Shown piece after piece: positions 7,306 to 16,354 of a stretch of 54,707 nucleotides of DNA. Numbering within the stretch: position 1 is the stretch's first letter; each line of letters opens with the position of its first letter. Below the pieces are notes generated by a model that did not search any database, had not been told where the DNA came from, and saw only the letters and a list, made by a program, of their open reading frames with translations. Origin of the DNA: Fidelibacterota bacterium (GTDB taxonomy: Bacteria; Fidelibacterota; UBA8477; JABMPR01); assembly GCA_016844955.1 (NCBI GenBank), contig JAERTH010000044.1:1-54707 (forward strand), written 5' to 3'. Made by a program: the position numbers and the translations under genes.

Positions 7306-8580
7306 ATGTACCCAAAAGCCCTTATACCCCTTCTTTCTCTCTTCATAATGATCTCCTGTAGCGCTCCCGAAGCAATTACTGGCATGGATCGACCATTAGA
7401 GGGTTTGCGTATTACTATTGATCCGGGGCATGGTGCTACTGAAGCTTACGATTCTTTCCGCGAGGGTCAAGCTGGAGAACGGGAGGAGTGGATCAATCTA
7501 CGGGTTGCCAAAGCGCTTCACAAAAAGCTGGTCTGGGCCGGCGCATCCGTTCAACTCACACGCAAAAAAGATCGCGATGTGAGCCTTGGAGGACGCGCAT
7601 CTTTAGCCAAACAATTTGACAGTGATCTTTTGGTTTCCATCCATCACAATGGATCAGGGAATGATCCAAGTATGGATTTACCCATTGTCTATTTTCATGG
7701 TGAGGCCAGCACAAACCCAGCCTCTGTGGATTTAGCTGAAATTCTAATTGAAGTGATGCGTGAAAAATTGACCTTCGAACAACCGCAGGCAGGAGCTGTT
7801 TATAGTGACCACCTGATCTATAGTTCTGGAACCTCCATTCTACGCAACACCATTGACCACATGCCCGGGGTTATTGGTGAAGGTGGTTTTTTCACAAATC
7901 TTGCCGGTGAAGCCCGACTAAAATCAAAAGATTATAACCAACTTGAAGCGGAAGTGTATTTTCAGGCCATTCTAAAGTATGTCAATCGCGGGCTTCCTTC
8001 AGTCAGGACATTAACACCTGATACATTGAAGTTTTTGGATGATAAAGCGCCCCTTGAGTTCCATTTGAATGATGGCTTTGGCAGTTATTTCTTTGAGGAA
8101 AAATCCTTTGCCGTCTATCAGGATGGTGAACCACTCCCCTACGTTTGGGATACTATGTCTGGTAGACTCAAAGTGCAACCCCGCCCTTTTGAAGACCGGA
8201 AAGTAACCTTCCAGGTTTTTGGACGAAATTTCAAAGGAAATGCAATCCACCCGCGTCCCATTACCTTTTTGACCGAGCAGGGATATCTCTGGTACGAATA
8301 TGAAAAGTGGGAGGATGCCTATACCCGCGCCGGTGATTACTTTGCCATCGTCAACGTCCCTGCAGATTCCATGGATACGAGCATTCTGGAGCGTATTGAT
8401 GAGGCCATCCACCTTTATCAACTGAGTCTTGAACTACAGATAGTCCACCCCCAGGCCAGAACAGCAGAGGAACGGATTCTCTCCCTCCTGGAGCTCAAAC
8501 AGAAGGTCTCCGGCCTCGATTTGAATGGTGAAATTTCAGAGCAAACCCAGCGTCTGAAAGAATACTATCCACAGAACTAG
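7306..8580 (+). CDS. N-acetylmuramoyl-L-alanine amidase lipoprotein
   Basis: A lipobox (FIMISC, Cys18) indicates a lipoprotein. Residues about 34-228 form an Amidase_3 zinc amidase that cleaves the amide bond between MurNAc and the stem peptide: His42 in IDPGHG, a glutamate in GEREEWINLR (about residues 58-62), SIHHNG with His113/114, and the catalytic Glu192 in VIGEGGFFTN. A further roughly 195 residues after the catalytic domain contain a beta-rich segment and a helical tail ending near 420, with no recognised binding domain; this extension may position the enzyme. GAGGAAAAC precedes the ATG. The gene is monocistronic and convergent with the ATP-grasp gene; the 88-bp gap holds a CCCTTCGACGAGCTCATGG element of a kind often seen in intergenic DNA. 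Confidence 0.93.
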   Translation: MYPKALIPLLSLFIMISCSAPEAITGMDRPLEGLRITIDPGHGATEAYDSFREGQAGEREEWINLRVAKALHKKLVWAGASVQLTRKKDRDVSLGGRASLAKQFDSDLLVSIHHNGSGNDPSMDLPIVYFHGEASTNPASVDLAEILIEVMREKLTFEQPQAGAVYSDHLIYSSGTSILRNTIDHMPGVIGEGGFFTNLAGEARLKSKDYNQLEAEVYFQAILKYVNRGLPSVRTLTPDTLKFLDDKAPLEFHLNDGFGSYFFEEKSFAVYQDGEPLPYVWDTMSGRLKVQPRPFEDRKVTFQVFGRNFKGNAIHPRPITFLTEQGYLWYEYEKWEDAYTRAGDYFAIVNVPADSMDTSILERIDEAIHLYQLSLELQIVHPQARTAEERILSLLELKQKVSGLDLNGEISEQTQRLKEYYPQN

Positions 8581-8668
8581 CACTGCTAAAGCGTATGATA
8601 GACAAAGTGGATTATATTTGTTGATTTGCTCAAGTCAAACCCTTCGACGAGCTCATGGATCGGTACAA

Positions 8669-9838
8669 CTAAAGCTTTATAAACTCACACAGGTCTGAAT
8701 GTAGCAGATCCGTCAACTCACTAAAGTCATCTTCAGGAACACTGCACATAAGAAATCCAAAAACCGGATAAGCTTTGAAGTTTGTTCGTCTTAATTCCAG
8801 AGGGTTTCGAACCTGCTGGAGCAGTGCTTCATAGTCGAAACTTTTTATTTTTAATCCCTCAACTCCGGTACTGTTATTCAAGACTACCAGGGCAAAGACT
8901 TTTCCCGGATTGAGCTGGGTTTTTTTGGGCCAATCCGGCCAGGTTTTATTCACGAGGCATTCATAAATGTTCATATCCCAGGCGTATTGGGCCAGATCCG
9001 GGGTGGAACACCACCCACCAAAGCGCAATGGATTAATTTCAATCGGGGCAATTTCTCCACTTTCGTTTATTCGAATCTCTATGTGAGCAGGGAAGTTTTT
9101 AAACTTGAAAACATTCCCCAACAGGCTCAAATAATCCTGAATGGGTTTCAAATACTCATTCATCAGATTACCTGATGTGAAATACACACGATCATTTACA
9201 TCTGATTCTGAGGCGAAGAGATGTTTCATAATATTCAAGACAATAACCTGACCCTGCTCATCGAAGTAACAGTCAATTGCAAATTCATCACCCCTGAGTA
9301 TCTCCTCCACAATAAAGCTGGAATTATCCAGCACACCTTTGGGGTATAGCCCTTCGCTGGTCTTTAAGGTTTTGTCGAATGCTGATAAACTGGCATTCCA
9401 GTGATCACTATCTTCTATACTTTGAACCCCCAGACTGAAGAAGCCAATTGATGGTTTCAGGATGACTGGAAAAGGCAGCACCGTCGGATCCACTTCATGC
9501 AGTTCTGAAAGCGTAAAACCCTTGAAGTAATAGTCGGGATGATGAGAATTCAGGCTCTCCCGAAAGGCAACCTTGTCTTTTACTTTCTTGATGGTCTCGG
9601 TCAGCTCCGATTTGGGTAGATTTCTGTAAATCCAATCCAGTGCGTTTTCGGAGTTGGTATAGATCACTGCTTCGGTGTTTGTTTTCAGGAATTCACACGC
9701 CGCTACCTCATCAATGAAATTAATTTCATGTCCGCTCAGGTATTGTGTTGCCGCTTGCGTTTTTATGACCGGAATCTGGGCGCTGACCAGCGTCCTTTTG
9801 AGATACTCTGAAACGTATGGCCCATCGATTAAGAACAT
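8669..9838 (-). CDS. ATP-grasp domain carboxylate-amine ligase-like protein
   Basis: An ATP-grasp fold is supported by the nucleotide-binding strand PVILKPSIGFFSLGV with Lys128, the VEEILRGDEFAID segment at 177-189 (adenine-binding Glu), and the metal-binding motif APIEINPLRFGG with Glu267 and Asn269. Enzymes of this fold join a carboxylate to an amine or thiol through an acyl-phosphate. The substrate cannot be told: no domain beyond the fold is recognisable, and 389 residues is usual for stand-alone ATP-grasp ligases. No signal peptide, so cytoplasmic. It follows the transglutaminase gene by 54 bp on the same strand, which may mean a shared function in peptide or amino-acid conjugation (inference). 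Confidence 0.82.
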   Translation of the reverse strand: MFLIDGPYVSEYLKRTLVSAQIPVIKTQAATQYLSGHEINFIDEVAACEFLKTNTEAVIYTNSENALDWIYRNLPKSELTETIKKVKDKVAFRESLNSHHPDYYFKGFTLSELHEVDPTVLPFPVILKPSIGFFSLGVQSIEDSDHWNASLSAFDKTLKTSEGLYPKGVLDNSSFIVEEILRGDEFAIDCYFDEQGQVIVLNIMKHLFASESDVNDRVYFTSGNLMNEYLKPIQDYLSLLGNVFKFKNFPAHIEIRINESGEIAPIEINPLRFGGWCSTPDLAQYAWDMNIYECLVNKTWPDWPKKTQLNPGKVFALVVLNNSTGVEGLKIKSFDYEALLQQVRNPLELRRTNFKAYPVFGFLMCSVPEDDFSELTDLLHSDLCEFIKL

Positions 9839-9892
9839 GTGGACGAATATCCGCCTTTAAGGATGTATGACATTAGATTGATTGGGTTGATC

Positions 9893-11353
9893 TTAGTACG
9901 TTTGCGATAAAACCTTAATCTCAATATTGCCCAGTGAAGGAATGAGATCGGTCAGGTTTTCAAAATCGCCTTCCACCAGCGCGATATGGGTTACATCAGC
10001 TGGAAATTGGTTCAAACTAGGATCAACATCGATCCATTCGCCATCGATGGCAACCACGGGCCAGGCATGGAAGAGAAAGCGTCCCTGAACATAAACCAAA
10101 CCGATATGTACTTTGGTAGGTATCCCTGCTGCGCGACTCAGAGAGGTATAGAGCGTGGTATGCTCTGTGCAGTCACCAACTCCGGTTTTGAGAATATCCA
10201 CCGCCCCGGAAATGCTGGCGACAGGTTTCTTCTCAAGATAATTATAAACCCATTTATTTAATTCCAGACTGGTGGCCAGGGCATCTTTCTCACGCCCCAA
10301 AATTTTGGTCAACTGCTCTTTGATAATGGTATGATCACTTTGAATCATATCTGATGATTTCAGATTCTGTTCAAGTTCTTCCGGTTTCACTTTGGTGGCT
10401 AGACGGGTCAAATTCAGAACAAGAGGTTCTGTGTTTTGGATGGTTTGCCTCTGGGAACTCATGTGCATCAAGCGGTATGGGTCAAGACCCTTTATTTCCA
10501 GCGTTAATTCCTTCAAGCGATGGGTTTTGGTTATGGGATGCGTCGGAGTAACGGCAAAACCATTCAGTAGATCAACCTCACCAGATTGTGATTTCAAGAG
10601 GGCTAACTCTGGCGTGGTGCGTTCCATGGTCATACCCATAATGGTTTCTTCTTTATAGGTCAGACCATTGTCATCCAGCCACATGATGGAGGGAATGCCC
10701 TTGAATTCTATCCTCAGTTTATTGAGAATAATTTTTTCATCATCAATGGATTGAACTTCCTTGCCCTCGTGGGTGATGGTGACATCAGCCATCTCATTGG
10801 ACATGGGATCAAAAGCGGGAACACGGATGGTTTCTCCAGATTCAATTCCCTTGCTGGCGACCATGGGTTGAATGGCAGTGTAGGTATATAAATCCTCCGG
10901 TACCGTCATCTCGCTGCGGGTTGTATCTTTACCTTGTATAATATCCAGGGTCATGGTGGTACCCTGCTTTTTACCTATCACATGGGTAGAGTACTGCTCA
11001 GAAAACATCTTGAAACTAAAAGCTTCCAGACGAAAGATGGTATCCATAACAGCCGTGTTTTGTAAATGAATCTCAGATTCCAGACCACCAAAGACCACAT
11101 TCAGGTGGGTTGAACTCTTAACGGTATAACCGGCTGCTCCCTGGTTCTCAATGGTGTAAACGGTGTGTCCCATTTTTCGCCCATCCAGAAAAATATTCAT
11201 CCATTCCGATTCGCTGGGAAGCTCACGTAACCCCGATTCCAGCGATATATAGTTGCCCTTATTATTGCTGTCGAAATATTTTGTATAAATAAGCCGACCG
11301 GAAAGGAGCAACCAGACGGTAACCAGAATAATCAGGTAAATCTTTTTGGTCAT
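9893..11353 (-). CDS. Membrane-anchored transglutaminase-like cysteine protein
   Basis: The N-terminal signal-anchor (about 5-22) is followed by a roughly 330-residue beta-rich extracytoplasmic region without a recognised domain, then a transglutaminase-like core. The catalytic triad is visible: Cys395 in GVGDCTEHTTLY, His429 in FLFHAWPV, and the Asp in WIDVDPSLNQ (442-444). Bacterial members are usually proteases or peptide ligases. The long N-terminal half resembles the arrangement in periplasmic DUF3857/transglutaminase-type proteins, but no firm match can be made by eye. It is upstream of, and probably cotranscribed with, the ATP-grasp gene. Confidence 0.88.
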   Translation of the reverse strand: MTKKIYLIILVTVWLLLSGRLIYTKYFDSNNKGNYISLESGLRELPSESEWMNIFLDGRKMGHTVYTIENQGAAGYTVKSSTHLNVVFGGLESEIHLQNTAVMDTIFRLEAFSFKMFSEQYSTHVIGKKQGTTMTLDIIQGKDTTRSEMTVPEDLYTYTAIQPMVASKGIESGETIRVPAFDPMSNEMADVTITHEGKEVQSIDDEKIILNKLRIEFKGIPSIMWLDDNGLTYKEETIMGMTMERTTPELALLKSQSGEVDLLNGFAVTPTHPITKTHRLKELTLEIKGLDPYRLMHMSSQRQTIQNTEPLVLNLTRLATKVKPEELEQNLKSSDMIQSDHTIIKEQLTKILGREKDALATSLELNKWVYNYLEKKPVASISGAVDILKTGVGDCTEHTTLYTSLSRAAGIPTKVHIGLVYVQGRFLFHAWPVVAIDGEWIDVDPSLNQFPADVTHIALVEGDFENLTDLIPSLGNIEIKVLSQTY

Positions 11354-11504
11354 GGGTTGAGGATAAACTCCAGATCGAGATGCTGAAAGGCCTGGGAAAT
11401 ATTTTGATTTTGCTTGGACATATCCGGGACAAATTTAGGCTAGAATCGTTTAATTGGAAGCACGATAAGTTTACGAAAGTTATTCTGTTATTTTTGTAGA
11501 GAAA

Positions 11505-11535
11505 ACCTTGCGGAGGTTTTAAACCTCCGCAAGGT
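11505..11535. repeat. 31-bp near-perfect palindrome with TTTTAAA core
   Basis: Arms at 11505-11519 and 11521-11535 (ACCTTGCGGAGGTTT / AAACCTCCGCAAGGT) are 15 bp long and exactly complementary about a single T. It sits in the 203-bp divergent spacer between the transglutaminase and DUF1801 genes, 22 bp before the DUF1801 start, so it could also affect translation of that gene. It shares its form with the hairpin at 43863-43895. Confidence 0.75.
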
Positions 11536-11556
11536 GAAATGAAAGGAGAAAAGCAC

Positions 11557-12015
11557 ATGCAATCCAAAGCAACCACCATCGATGAATATCTTCATGGGCT
11601 TCCTGAGGACAGGGCGAGTCAACTTATTCAGGTAAGAAATGTTATTCTAAAACATCTGCCCCAGGGCTATGAAGAAGTAATGAACTGGGGCATGATCACC
11701 TACCAGGTGCCGTTGAACATTTACCCGGACACCTATAACAAGAAGCCCTTGCTGTATGCGGCCTTGGCCTCCCAGAAAAATCATATGGCGGTTTACCTGT
11801 CAGGTATTTACATGTTTGAGGATCGTCACACGGGTTTTGAGAAGGCCTATCGGGAAACAGGGAAGCGTTTTGACGTGGGAAAGTCCTGTGTACGCTTCCG
11901 CAAGCTTGATGACCTTCCTCTGGACCTCATTGGCAAAACTATTGCCAGTCTTTCTCTGGATGAATTTGTGACCCACGTGAAGAAGATTCAATCTCCCAGA
12001 AAGAAAATGTCCTGA
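11557..12015 (+). CDS. DUF1801 family protein
   Basis: The small cytoplasmic protein matches the DUF1801 (YdhG-like) family: N-terminal TIDEYLHGLPEDRASQLIQV, then the conserved EEVMNWGMITYQVP core with family-typical aromatic and charged residues, and a C-terminal CVRFRKLDDLPLDLIGK segment. The molecular function of the family is not established. AAGGAG at 11543-11548 decides for the ATG at 11557 rather than the in-frame ATG at 11539. The palindrome at 11505-11535 lies immediately upstream, and the gene converges on the SDR gene after 24 bp. Confidence 0.87.
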   Translation: MQSKATTIDEYLHGLPEDRASQLIQVRNVILKHLPQGYEEVMNWGMITYQVPLNIYPDTYNKKPLLYAALASQKNHMAVYLSGIYMFEDRHTGFEKAYRETGKRFDVGKSCVRFRKLDDLPLDLIGKTIASLSLDEFVTHVKKIQSPRKKMS

Positions 12016-12039
12016 AGGGAGTTTTCTCCTGTAAAATGA

Positions 12040-12810
12040 TCAGGAAGGGGTAAAGCGTTTCTCAGTAAAAACCGGGCTTTGGGTATCCTCCACAAAGTCC
12101 AGCATTGCATCAATCACAATACCGACTGGCTGCAAGATACCCTGGCTGTGGAAACCCTGGAAAACTGCTTGGGATGGAAACCCGGCAGCTGGTGTCCGGG
12201 CTTTAACTTGCATTTCAGTATCAACAACCCCGGGTTCATAACTTAGAATGGCAGTCCGTGATCGATTGGATTGTTCTATCTCTGCGGCCAGGGTCATTCC
12301 CGTTAATCGCAGGGCTGCCTTGCTGCCTGAGTAGTCTGATATACCAGGTAGACCCTTGTGTGCGGCTCCAGATGAAACATTAATTATTCTCAGCCAGCTC
12401 GATTCGGGAACCTCTCTGATAACGAAACCCATTAACAATGCCGGGGCGATCACATTTACTGCATACACCTTTGACAACTCTGGTTCGGAGATGTCCTCGA
12501 GACCCTTTAGAGAACCAATAGCTGCAGCATTATTAACCAATGCAACGCGCTCCCATGAGAGGGCGGTCAATTTATGTTTCAGGGTTGACAATATATGGCC
12601 CTCAAGACCTGTCGTATGGGCCAGATCAACAAGAACATGCTCATAGCGGGGGGAGTTAATGGAGGCGTCGCGACGAGACAGCCCGACGACATCCCAGTTT
12701 CTCTCAATGAGTGCAGCAGCCAGACCAGATCCAATCCCAGAGCTTGTCCCGGTGACGATGGCCAGTTTTTTGTGTGTTGCTACGATCGCTTCTTCTCGGA
12801 GATCAAGCAC
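12040..12810 (-). CDS. Short-chain dehydrogenase/reductase (sepiapterin reductase-like)
   Basis: A classical SDR with cofactor motif TGTSSGIG at 20-27, NNAA at 93-96, the catalytic Ser in INVSSGAA (146/147), and the Tyr160/Lys164 pair in DYSGSK. The arginine pair in GLSRRD after the second strand points to NADPH. The overall pattern resembles sepiapterin reductase/YueD-type enzymes that reduce carbonyls. The start is GTG at 12810, overlapping the 3' end of oppF by 8 nt, so it is translationally tied to the peptide importer operon. The substrate is unknown; a role in processing an imported compound is only an inference from position. Confidence 0.9.
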   Translation of the reverse strand: MLDLREEAIVATHKKLAIVTGTSSGIGSGLAAALIERNWDVVGLSRRDASINSPRYEHVLVDLAHTTGLEGHILSTLKHKLTALSWERVALVNNAAAIGSLKGLEDISEPELSKVYAVNVIAPALLMGFVIREVPESSWLRIINVSSGAAHKGLPGISDYSGSKAALRLTGMTLAAEIEQSNRSRTAILSYEPGVVDTEMQVKARTPAAGFPSQAVFQGFHSQGILQPVGIVIDAMLDFVEDTQSPVFTEKRFTPS

Positions 12811-13813
12811 CCTTTACGATGGGACAGGCCACAAAATGATCTTTTACCTGCTGTTCAAATACCGGCTTGGATTCTGCACATGACGGTTCAGCCACAGGAC
12901 AACGGGTCCTGAAGGCACAGCCACTGGGTTTGTTCAGCGGGGTTGGAACATCTCCCTTCAGAACGATTCGGTCCCGGTTCTTACGACTTGGATCCGGCAA
13001 AGGAACGGCAGAGAGAAGCGCTTTGCTATAGGGGTGCCGGGGATGGTGATAAACATCATGGGCATTTCCAAACTCAGCCATATCCCCTAGGTACATAACA
13101 GCAATCTTATCTGAAATATGCTCTACCACGGAGAGATCATGTGCAATAAAGAGGTAAGAGACATTGAACTCTTCTTGAAGATCCATCATCAGATTGATTA
13201 CCTGAGCCTGTATGGAAACATCCAGAGCTGAAACAGGTTCATCACAAATAATAAGATCCGGATTTGTGGCCAGCGCGCGGGCAATACCAATTCTTTGACG
13301 TTGACCCCCTGAAAACTCATGGGGAAACCGACGAGCCTGTTCGGGTTGCAAACCCACCTTGTCCAGCAACCAGCCAACACGCTCACGTTGCTCCTGGGCA
13401 TTCATTTTGGTATGGAGCTGAAGTGGTTCACTGATGATCTGGGCCACCGTCATACGTGGATTCAGTGAGGCATAGGGATCCTGAAATATCATTTGAACAC
13501 GAGAGCGGTATTTGCGCATCTCTCCAGATGATAATTTGGCAAAATCCACAATTTCATCATCAAAATGATACTCAATGCTTCCACCGATTTCCACATCGGG
13601 AGATACGTGGCGCAAAATATTTATCATGGCGCGACCAACTGTGGTTTTTCCACAACCGGACTCGCCTACCATTCCGACAATCTGCTTCTTGCCAATTGAG
13701 AAAGATATTCCATCAACGGCTTTCACAGTGGCAACACGCTTGGAAAATACGCCACCGTGTACGGGAAAGTGAACTGACAGGTTTTTTACATCAACCAATT
13801 TGTTATTGCTCAT
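12803..13813 (-). CDS. oppF: Oligopeptide ABC transporter ATP-binding protein OppF
   Basis: Cytoplasmic ATPase subunit of a peptide importer. Walker A is GESGCGKTT, the Q-loop QDPYASLNP, the signature FSGGQRQRIGIARAL, and Walker B LIICDEPVSALD. The C-terminal oligopeptide-transporter extension with cysteines (CAFRTRCPVAEPSC) is present. I start at the ATG at 13813, which overlaps the oppD stop (ATGA), instead of the longer frame from 13846. Size (336 residues) is normal, in contrast to its partner OppD. The 3' end overlaps the SDR gene by 8 nt. Confidence 0.95.
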   Translation of the reverse strand: MSNNKLVDVKNLSVHFPVHGGVFSKRVATVKAVDGISFSIGKKQIVGMVGESGCGKTTVGRAMINILRHVSPDVEIGGSIEYHFDDEIVDFAKLSSGEMRKYRSRVQMIFQDPYASLNPRMTVAQIISEPLQLHTKMNAQEQRERVGWLLDKVGLQPEQARRFPHEFSGGQRQRIGIARALATNPDLIICDEPVSALDVSIQAQVINLMMDLQEEFNVSYLFIAHDLSVVEHISDKIAVMYLGDMAEFGNAHDVYHHPRHPYSKALLSAVPLPDPSRKNRDRIVLKGDVPTPLNKPSGCAFRTRCPVAEPSCAESKPVFEQQVKDHFVACPIVKGA

Positions 13814-15288
13814 GCTGACACCTGCTCTTCCTGGACGACAAAGCAACGGACAAAGTGACCCGGATTGATTTCCTGGAGCGGCGGCTCCTCAGTCTCACAT
13901 TTATCCAGCTTTACAGTACAGCGCGTACAAAATTTACATCCAACGGGTAATTCAAGAATATTGGGGACCATACCAGGAATTGTTTCCAATCGTTCTCTTT
14001 TGCTGTCTTTGTCTGGACGCGGAATAGAACCCAGTAATCCCTTGGTGTAGGGATGCAATGGTTTGCTAAAAAGGTCATTTACTTCGGCGACTTCTTGAAT
14101 CACACCGCCATACATAACAATTACACGTTCACAGGTTTCAGCCACAACTGCCAGATCATGGGTGATGAGAACAACTGCAGCTTCTGTATTATTATCCTTG
14201 AGATCCAACATGAGATCCAGAATCTGAGCCTGAATGGTCACATCCAGTGCTGTGGTGGGCTCATCCGCGATAAGTAGCGACGGATTCTTTGCCAGAGCCA
14301 TGGCAATCATCACACGTTGACGCATACCACCTGAAAATTGGTGAGGATAATCGCCCATGCGACGTTCGGCATCAGGGATACCAACCATATCCAAAAGCCT
14401 CACGGCTTCCTTGAATAATTTTGCATGCTCAGCTTTAAATTCAGGACTAATGAGCTTGTCAACGCCAATAATGAAGTAGGCCATTGCCGTGGGAACCACC
14501 CCACCAATCACTGCTGAAATCAGCATGGAGATAAGGTTGAAATTCCATCCGCCAGCCAGCTGGGAGAAAAACAAAAATACAAGCGCGATCACACCGGATG
14601 TTTGTGCCCGCCCTTTCATTGAAAGTGATTTCAAGCTGATTGCTTTTTCCACAAACCATGCTTTCAAATTCTCTTTCAATGTGGTGGGGCGCACCGATTC
14701 CATCATCTGCATCCCGATATTGAATACTGGATTCAATGAGGTCATGGGCTCCTGAAAGATCATGGCGATCTCAGAACCGCGGATATCCCACATGCGACTG
14801 TATATCTGCTGTCTGAATTCAGCCATAGCATTTTTTAGTGGGGAGTTATAGAAGAGGTGGACCATGATGGACAGTCCAATGATCATTGAAAAGATACCCC
14901 ACAAAAGACCAGGTATCCCAAGAAGGGTGTGGATGACCATCCAGGCTAGAAAAAAGAGCCCGGCACCCAGGTTTCGCTTGTCCTCAGGTAGCTTCGTAAA
15001 GTATTTAAATTTTGGAACCTCGCGTACACGAGCGAGATCTTCAGCATCAAAAATCTTCTCACCCTTAAAGATAATCTCGCCGTCAGCAACCTCTCCCGGA
15101 GGGTTGGGGATCAACTGGATCAAAGAAAGAACAGAGACTGATTTTCCTGAACCTGATTCGCCGACAATTCCCAGGGTCTCACCTTCATAAATATCAAAGC
15201 TGACACCATCAACGGCTTTGGCCCATTCTCCACCAACCTTGAAACGGGTCTTTAGCCCCTTCACCTCTACAAGTTTTTCCCGACTCAT
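13810..15288 (-). CDS. oppD: Oligopeptide ABC transporter ATP-binding protein OppD with two membrane-type inserts
   Basis: All NBD motifs are in order: Walker A GESGSGKS at 43-50, Q-loop QEPMTSLNP from 179, signature FSGGMRQRV from 318, Walker B LLIADEPTTALD from 338, His377, and the C-terminal cysteine motif CKFCTRCTVKLDKC. At 492 residues it is about 160 longer than usual. The excess is two inserts: residues about 88-165, between Walker A and the Q-loop, hydrophobic at 108-147; and about 205-285, between the Q-loop and the signature, hydrophobic at 231-275. Each could form a membrane hairpin. The reading frame is continuous and flanking motifs are intact, so this is not an obvious frameshift or assembly join. 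It overlaps oppC and oppF by 4 nt each. Confidence 0.93.
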   Translation of the reverse strand: MSREKLVEVKGLKTRFKVGGEWAKAVDGVSFDIYEGETLGIVGESGSGKSVSVLSLIQLIPNPPGEVADGEIIFKGEKIFDAEDLARVREVPKFKYFTKLPEDKRNLGAGLFFLAWMVIHTLLGIPGLLWGIFSMIIGLSIMVHLFYNSPLKNAMAEFRQQIYSRMWDIRGSEIAMIFQEPMTSLNPVFNIGMQMMESVRPTTLKENLKAWFVEKAISLKSLSMKGRAQTSGVIALVFLFFSQLAGGWNFNLISMLISAVIGGVVPTAMAYFIIGVDKLISPEFKAEHAKLFKEAVRLLDMVGIPDAERRMGDYPHQFSGGMRQRVMIAMALAKNPSLLIADEPTTALDVTIQAQILDLMLDLKDNNTEAAVVLITHDLAVVAETCERVIVMYGGVIQEVAEVNDLFSKPLHPYTKGLLGSIPRPDKDSKRERLETIPGMVPNILELPVGCKFCTRCTVKLDKCETEEPPLQEINPGHFVRCFVVQEEQVSA

Positions 15289-16352
15289 CTTAACCTCGAA
15301 TACACTTTAGGGTCAAAGGCTTCACGCACAGCCTCACCAATAAACACAACCATAATCAGCGTGACAAATTGAGCGGAGACGGGAGCAAAGACCATCCACC
15401 ACTTGGGGATGTTTGAAAGTCCCACATCCAGCATCTGACCCCAACTGGGTGTCGGTGGCGGCATGCCGAAGCCCAGATAATCCAGACTTACCAGGGCGGT
15501 GATACCCCCAACCACGGCAAAAGGGAAGAAGGTGATGATGGGCACCATGGCATTGGGAAGAATATGTTTGAACATCACCTTGAAATTGGTCTGCCCCATG
15601 GAAAGTGCTGCTGCAACATAGTCCTTGGATTTCTCGCGGTAGAATTCAGCTCGCATGAGATAGGTCATCCCGATCCAGTTGACAATAGTATAGATAAAGA
15701 TCAGCAGGAAGAAAGATGGACGAATGATAGAGCTGATAATAATAATCACAAATAACATCGGCAGGCTTGACCAGATTTCAATAACTCGTTGGAAAAAGAG
15801 ATCGAACTTGCCTCCGAAATAACCCATGCTGCCGCCGATGAGAATTCCAATCAAGTAGTTCAAGCTGGAAAGGATCAAGGCGAAGGAAATGGAGATATTA
15901 AACGCATAACACAGACGAGCAAAAACATCACGACCCGTGTTGTCCGTTCCCAACCAGTGCGTTCTGGAAGGTGCATCGAACATCTTATTTCCAGTAACCG
16001 TAATGTCCTCATAGGGACTGTAGGGATAAGGCGGCAGGAGGAGCCAGTTATCTGAATCTTCTGCCTCCCACTTTGCATCGAGTTGACGATAAACCGCTTC
16101 TCCAGGGACATCCTGATCAAAGGTCGAACCAGCATAGTAACCGCTGAATACTGGAAAGTACAATTCGCCTTCATAGCTAACTACTAATGCTCTGTTATTG
16201 ATTAGTACCGGTAAAAACCAGGATAGGACATACAGAGAAATGATGATAATAAAGGAATAGTAGCCCCGCTTCAGTGTTTTGAACTTCAGCCAGCGTTTCT
16301 TGAGAATGGAAAGTGAAATTTCTTGTTGTTCGGACATTTTTTTGCTTTCCAT
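15285..16352 (-). CDS. oppC: Oligopeptide ABC transporter permease OppC
   Basis: Inner-membrane permease subunit of the peptide importer. The first membrane segment is at about residues 35-53, followed by a periplasmic loop of about 90 residues and then five more helices. DappuC-type landmarks are HWLGTDNTGRDVFARL (about 132-147) and the cytoplasmic EAA loop AAALSMGQTNFKVMFKHILP. The N-terminus is a cytoplasmic tail, which is typical. It follows oppB by 2 bp and overlaps oppD by 4 nt (ATGA), consistent with a tightly coupled operon. Confidence 0.95.
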   Translation of the reverse strand: MESKKMSEQQEISLSILKKRWLKFKTLKRGYYSFIIIISLYVLSWFLPVLINNRALVVSYEGELYFPVFSGYYAGSTFDQDVPGEAVYRQLDAKWEAEDSDNWLLLPPYPYSPYEDITVTGNKMFDAPSRTHWLGTDNTGRDVFARLCYAFNISISFALILSSLNYLIGILIGGSMGYFGGKFDLFFQRVIEIWSSLPMLFVIIIISSIIRPSFFLLIFIYTIVNWIGMTYLMRAEFYREKSKDYVAAALSMGQTNFKVMFKHILPNAMVPIITFFPFAVVGGITALVSLDYLGFGMPPPTPSWGQMLDVGLSNIPKWWMVFAPVSAQFVTLIMVVFIGEAVREAFDPKVYSRLR

Positions 16353-16354
16353 CT

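Noticed and set aside
13810..15288. Frameshift or chimeric assembly in oppD
   Set aside because: Both inserts keep the frame, lie at loop positions between intact motifs, and no stop or second start occurs inside; a rare true architecture is the simpler reading, though read support should be checked.
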